Assembly (NCBI GenBank): GCA_958438185.1
Contig: CAUBQU010000047.1
Span: 1 to 8,076, forward strand
DNA length: 8,076 nt
Direction of reading: 5' to 3'
DNA from: an uncultured Oscillospiraceae bacterium
Lineage (GTDB): Bacteria > Bacillota > Clostridia > Oscillospirales > Oscillospiraceae
In this document: in pieces, positions 5,232-8,076 of the stretch
Layout: every line of letters starts with the position of its first letter
Position numbering within the stretch: the first letter of the stretch is position 1
The notes under the pieces: generated by a model
Told to the model about the DNA's origin: nothing
Seen by the model: the letters and a program-made list of their open reading frames with translations, nothing else
The model's database searches: none
Made by a program: the position numbers and the translations under genes

Positions 5232-5336
5232 GTGCATGCGGAGGATTACTGGGCGATTTTCTTAGAGACCGGCGCGCCGGAGGTCTATTTGCTCTACCGG
5301 CAAGCGCTCGCGGCGGCGCAGCCGTGCAGCGCATAA
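5232..5336 (+). CDS. yqzL: YqzL family mini-protein
   Basis: A 34-residue reading frame from GTG 5232 to TAA 5336. The product core, YWAIFLETGAPEVYLLYRQA (residues 6-25), matches the YqzL family pattern of an aromatic start, W-x2-F-x2-TG, then YLLY. The B. subtilis member is about 47 residues and is encoded just before recO, as here: the gap to recO is 20 bases. The function of the family is unknown. An Ala-rich end (ALAAAQPCSA) replaces the longer tail of other members. The frame is closed upstream by TGA at 5211-5213 and a good ribosome binding site precedes GTG. A different, longer frame runs through this stretch into recO, but it carries no recognisable extra RecO domain. The pattern match and position together make this a confident call despite the size. 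Confidence 0.82.
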   Translation: MHAEDYWAIFLETGAPEVYLLYRQALAAAQPCSA

Positions 5337-5356
5337 CGCGCCGCGGAGGAGATGCA

Positions 5357-6139
5357 ATGCATTTAAAAACCGAGGGCCTCGTCCTGCGGCAGACCAATTA
5401 TCAGGACCACGACCTGCTCCTGACGGTCTTGACCAAAGACTACGGCCGCATGACGCTGCGGGCCCGGGGCGTCAAGGGCAAGCGCAGCAAGCTCAAAAGC
5501 GGCTGCCAGCTGCTGGCCTACGCCGAATTTACGATTTTTGAAAACCGCGGCTTCTGCACCGTCCAGGAGGCGGCGCCGCTGGAGCTGTTCCTGCCGCTGC
5601 GGTCGGACCTGGAGCTGCTCAGCCTGGCGTCCTATTTTGCCCAGGTGGCGGAGGTCTTATCCCAGGAGGATATGCCGAACCCGGAGCTTCTCTCGATGAC
5701 TCTGAACAGCATTTATGCCCTGTGTCATCTGGGCAAGCCCCAGCAGCAGGTCAAGGCGGTCTTTGAGCTGCAGGCGGCGTGCCTGGCGGGGTATCTGCCG
5801 GATGTCTCCGGCTGCGGCGTCTGCGGCTGCCAGGATGCGGGCTATTTCTGCGTGCGGCAGGGAATGCTGCGCTGCAAGGGCTGCCTGCGGCCCGGCGACG
5901 GCCTGTGCCTGCCCGTCAGCGCGGGGACGCTGGCGGCGCTGCGCTATATCTGCCAGGCCGACCCGCGGCGCGCCTTCGGCTTTCAGGCGTCTGATGCGGT
6001 CCTACGTCAACTGAGCGGCCTGGCGGAGACGTACCTGACCGTGCAGCTGGAGCACAGCTTCTCCACGCTGGACTTTTACCATTCCATTTGCTGGAACCGC
6101 CCGGAGCAAGCTCCGGCGCAAAAACCGGCGCATACATAA
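5357..6139 (+). CDS. recO: DNA repair protein RecO
   Basis: RecO anneals single strands and, with RecR, loads RecA onto SSB-coated DNA in the RecFOR recombination pathway. The product has 260 residues, normal for the family. An N-terminal OB-fold (about 1-80) opens with LKTEGLVLRQTNYQDHDLLLTV-like sequence and RARGVKGKRSKL near 36-46. A helical domain follows, with a zinc-binding module formed by CxxC at Cys153/156 and CxxC at Cys173/176 (CGVCGC and CKGC); Cys158 and Cys165 are also nearby. The start ATG at 5357 has GGAGG seven bases upstream (5345-5349). The frame is open upstream to 5210, but that part is out of register with family RecO and covers yqzL. The stop leads straight into the mutS2 ribosome binding site, which indicates co-transcription. 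Confidence 0.96.
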   Translation: MHLKTEGLVLRQTNYQDHDLLLTVLTKDYGRMTLRARGVKGKRSKLKSGCQLLAYAEFTIFENRGFCTVQEAAPLELFLPLRSDLELLSLASYFAQVAEVLSQEDMPNPELLSMTLNSIYALCHLGKPQQQVKAVFELQAACLAGYLPDVSGCGVCGCQDAGYFCVRQGMLRCKGCLRPGDGLCLPVSAGTLAALRYICQADPRRAFGFQASDAVLRQLSGLAETYLTVQLEHSFSTLDFYHSICWNRPEQAPAQKPAHT

Positions 6140-6150
6140 GGAAACGAGCT

Positions 6151-8076
6151 ATGTCTGAATTATATACGAAATCTATGAAAAAACTGGAGCTGGACGCTGT
6201 GCTGCGGCAGTTGAGCGAGCAGGCGGTCAGCCAGGAGGCCAAGGCCCGGTGCCTGGCCTATCAGCCGCTGCAGGACGCAGCGGAGATCCGCATTTTGCAG
6301 CAGCAGACGTCCGCCGCCTGCCATCTGGTGGAGTTCAAGGGGACGCCCGGCTTCTCCGGCCTGACGGATGTCCGGCAGGTTTTGGCCCGGGCGGACCGGG
6401 GCGGCACGCTGAACCCGGCGGAGCTGCTGCAGGTCGCGGGCGTCCTGCGCTGCGCCCGGGAGGTCAAGGGCTACTGCGACGGCGACTACCAGCAGACCGT
6501 CCTGGACCCGCTGTTCTTCGCCCTGAGCACGAACCGCTACCTGGAAGAGCAGATCACCAGCGCCATTTTATCCGTCGACGAGATTGCCGACAGTGCCAGC
6601 TCGGAGCTTGCCAGCATCCGGCGGCATATGCGCCTGCAGAGCGATAAGATCAAGCAGACGCTGCAGAAGATCATCTCCTCGCCCGGCTACCAGAAGGCCC
6701 TGCAGGAGCCGATCATCACCATGCGGGCCGACCGCTATGTCGTCCCCGTCAAGAGCGACCATAAGAGCGCCGTCCCCGGGCTGGTGCATGACGTCTCGTC
6801 CAGCGGCAGCACGTTCTTTATTGAACCGGCCTCCGTCGTCGAGGCCAATAACAAGCTGCGGGAGCTGGAGCTTGCCGAGGAGCGGGAGATCGCCCGCATC
6901 CTCGCCGAATTCTCCGCCGATGTGGCAAATCATAAAGACGCCATCGCCATGGACTTCACCATGCTGGTCCAGCTGGATGAGATTTTCGCCCGGGCCCGCT
7001 ATTCCTTCGCCATCCACGGCATCGAGCCGGAGATCCGGACCGACGGCGCGATCCACCTAAACCGTGCCCGGCACCCGCTCATCCCGGCGGAGAAGGTCGT
7101 CCCTGTGTCCGTCCGGCTGGGGGAGGACTTTGACACCCTCATCATCACCGGCCCGAACACCGGCGGCAAGACCGTCACCCTCAAGACCCTGGGCCTGCTG
7201 ACCCTGATGGCCGCCTGCGGCCTACATATCCCCGCCGACGACGGCAGCTGCGTCTCCGTGTATGAGACGGTCCTGGCGGACATCGGCGACGAGCAGTCCA
7301 TTGCCCAGTCGCTTTCGACGTTCTCCGCCCATATGAAGACGATCGTCGCCGTGACCCAGCAGTGTAATGCCAGCTCCCTGGTCCTCTTTGACGAGCTGGG
7401 CGCGGGGACAGACCCGGCGGAGGGCGCGGCCCTGGCCATCGCCCTGATCGAATACTGCCGCCAGGCCGGCTGCCGGGTGGCGGCGACGACCCATTACGCC
7501 GAGCTCAAGCTCTACGCCATGCGCACGAGCGGCGTTGTCAACGCGGCGTGCGAGTTTGACGTGCAGACTCTGCAGCCGACGTACCGCCTGCTTATCGGTG
7601 TGCCGGGCAAGTCCAACGCCTTCGCCATCTCCCGCCGCCTGGGCCTGTCCGAGGCGATCTTGAAGCAGGCGAAGGACACGCTGAGCGAGAACGACCAGAA
7701 CTTTGAGGACGTGCTCTCCCAGCTGGAGCAGCAGCGCCAGGAGATGGAGGACGCCAAAGCCGAGATGGAGCGCCTCCGGGCCGAGACGCTGCAGCAGAAG
7801 CAAAAATCCGACGAATACTACGCCCAGATCCGCCAGGAGCGGGAAAAGGCGGTAGAGAAGGCCCGGGCCGAGGCCAACCAGATCATCGAAGACGCCCGGG
7901 CGACGGCAAACAAGGTCCAGGAGGAGCTGCGCCAGATGCGCAAGCAGCTGCAAAAGGGCATGGACCTTTCCGGGTACAACGCCAAGCAGTCCGAGCTGCG
8001 CCGGGAGCTGAACGAAGCGCAGGACAAGCTGGCCGAAAAACGCAAAGCCGCCCCCCGCCCGGCAGCGACCCGGGCC
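6151..8076 (+). CDS. mutS2: Endonuclease MutS2, 3' end cut by the window edge
   Basis: MutS2 is a MutS-related ATPase that binds branched DNA and limits recombination in some species. In B. subtilis it has been reported to bind collided ribosomes and split them. The visible part is 642 of an expected 780-790 residues. Present are the helical core (about 1-300, with GLVHDVSSSGSTFFIEP near 210), Walker A TGPNTGGKT at 333-341, Walker B LVLFDELGAGTDPAEGAA at 410-427, and the ATPase H-loop THY at 447-449. A long charged coiled coil (about 510-625, rich in Glu, Gln and Lys) follows. The C-terminal Smr nuclease domain lies past the right edge. The start is ATG 6151, with AAGGA at 6138-6142 overlapping the recO stop and an 11-base gap, so it is co-transcribed with recO. 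No sign of damage. Confidence 0.96.
   Translation, partial: MSELYTKSMKKLELDAVLRQLSEQAVSQEAKARCLAYQPLQDAAEIRILQQQTSAACHLVEFKGTPGFSGLTDVRQVLARADRGGTLNPAELLQVAGVLRCAREVKGYCDGDYQQTVLDPLFFALSTNRYLEEQITSAILSVDEIADSASSELASIRRHMRLQSDKIKQTLQKIISSPGYQKALQEPIITMRADRYVVPVKSDHKSAVPGLVHDVSSSGSTFFIEPASVVEANNKLRELELAEEREIARILAEFSADVANHKDAIAMDFTMLVQLDEIFARARYSFAIHGIEPEIRTDGAIHLNRARHPLIPAEKVVPVSVRLGEDFDTLIITGPNTGGKTVTLKTLGLLTLMAACGLHIPADDGSCVSVYETVLADIGDEQSIAQSLSTFSAHMKTIVAVTQQCNASSLVLFDELGAGTDPAEGAALAIALIEYCRQAGCRVAATTHYAELKLYAMRTSGVVNAACEFDVQTLQPTYRLLIGVPGKSNAFAISRRLGLSEAILKQAKDTLSENDQNFEDVLSQLEQQRQEMEDAKAEMERLRAETLQQKQKSDEYYAQIRQEREKAVEKARAEANQIIEDARATANKVQEELRQMRKQLQKGMDLSGYNAKQSELRRELNEAQDKLAEKRKAAPRPAATRA

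Noticed and set aside
5210..5356. N-terminal extension of RecO starting at ATG 5210
   Set aside because: The extra 49 residues have no RecO-like sequence, overlap yqzL in another frame, and the strong ribosome binding site at 5345-5349 serves ATG 5357.
7222..7953. 243-codon open frame antisense to mutS2
   Set aside because: Leu/Val/His/Gly-rich shadow opposite conserved MutS2 ATPase and coiled-coil sequence.

Overview
The window is a gene-dense, GC-rich chromosomal segment. It most likely comes from a spore-forming anaerobic member of the Clostridia; the Oscillospiraceae/Flavonifractor-like group is my best guess. The grounds are three sporulation-family genes (yqfC, yqfD, ylbJ), Gram-positive-type RecO, YqzL and MutS2 proteins, strong GGAGG-type ribosome binding sites and GC-rich codon use. 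I see no mobile element, CRISPR array, tRNA, rRNA or phage gene. No gene-free stretch exceeds about 100 bases.

Left half, minus strand, in transcription order: yqfC, yqfD, phoH, ybeY, era (era runs off the left edge before its KH domain is complete). The first four genes overlap one another by 4, 17 and 4 bases, and era follows ybeY by 11 bases, so this reads as one polycistronic unit. It begins with mother-cell sporulation genes and passes into housekeeping RNA and ribosome genes. A candidate extended -10 promoter inside yqfD could supply phoH-ybeY-era during vegetative growth.

Right half, plus strand: ylbJ (sporulation membrane protein), a 69-residue cysteine-rich protein of unknown function, a 34-residue yqzL, recO, and mutS2 (runs off the right edge before its Smr domain). 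A good sigma-A-like promoter lies in the 3' end of ylbJ and could uncouple the DNA-repair genes from sporulation control. A perfect 12-base palindrome fills most of its spacer.

The two halves diverge from a 98-base intergenic region (between the proposed yqfC start at 3690 and ylbJ at 3789) that carries two overlapping, oppositely oriented candidate sigma-E promoters. In Bacillus subtilis yqfCD and ylbJ are sigma-E genes, so the logic appears conserved although the gene order is not. The left operon lacks yqfF/pgpH, dgkA and cdd, which lie among phoH, ybeY and era in B. subtilis, and yqzL-recO has moved from downstream of era to the opposite strand.

I do not find a wholly new system. The least explained items are the cysteine-rich small protein and the regulatory DNA hidden inside the ends of yqfD and ylbJ.
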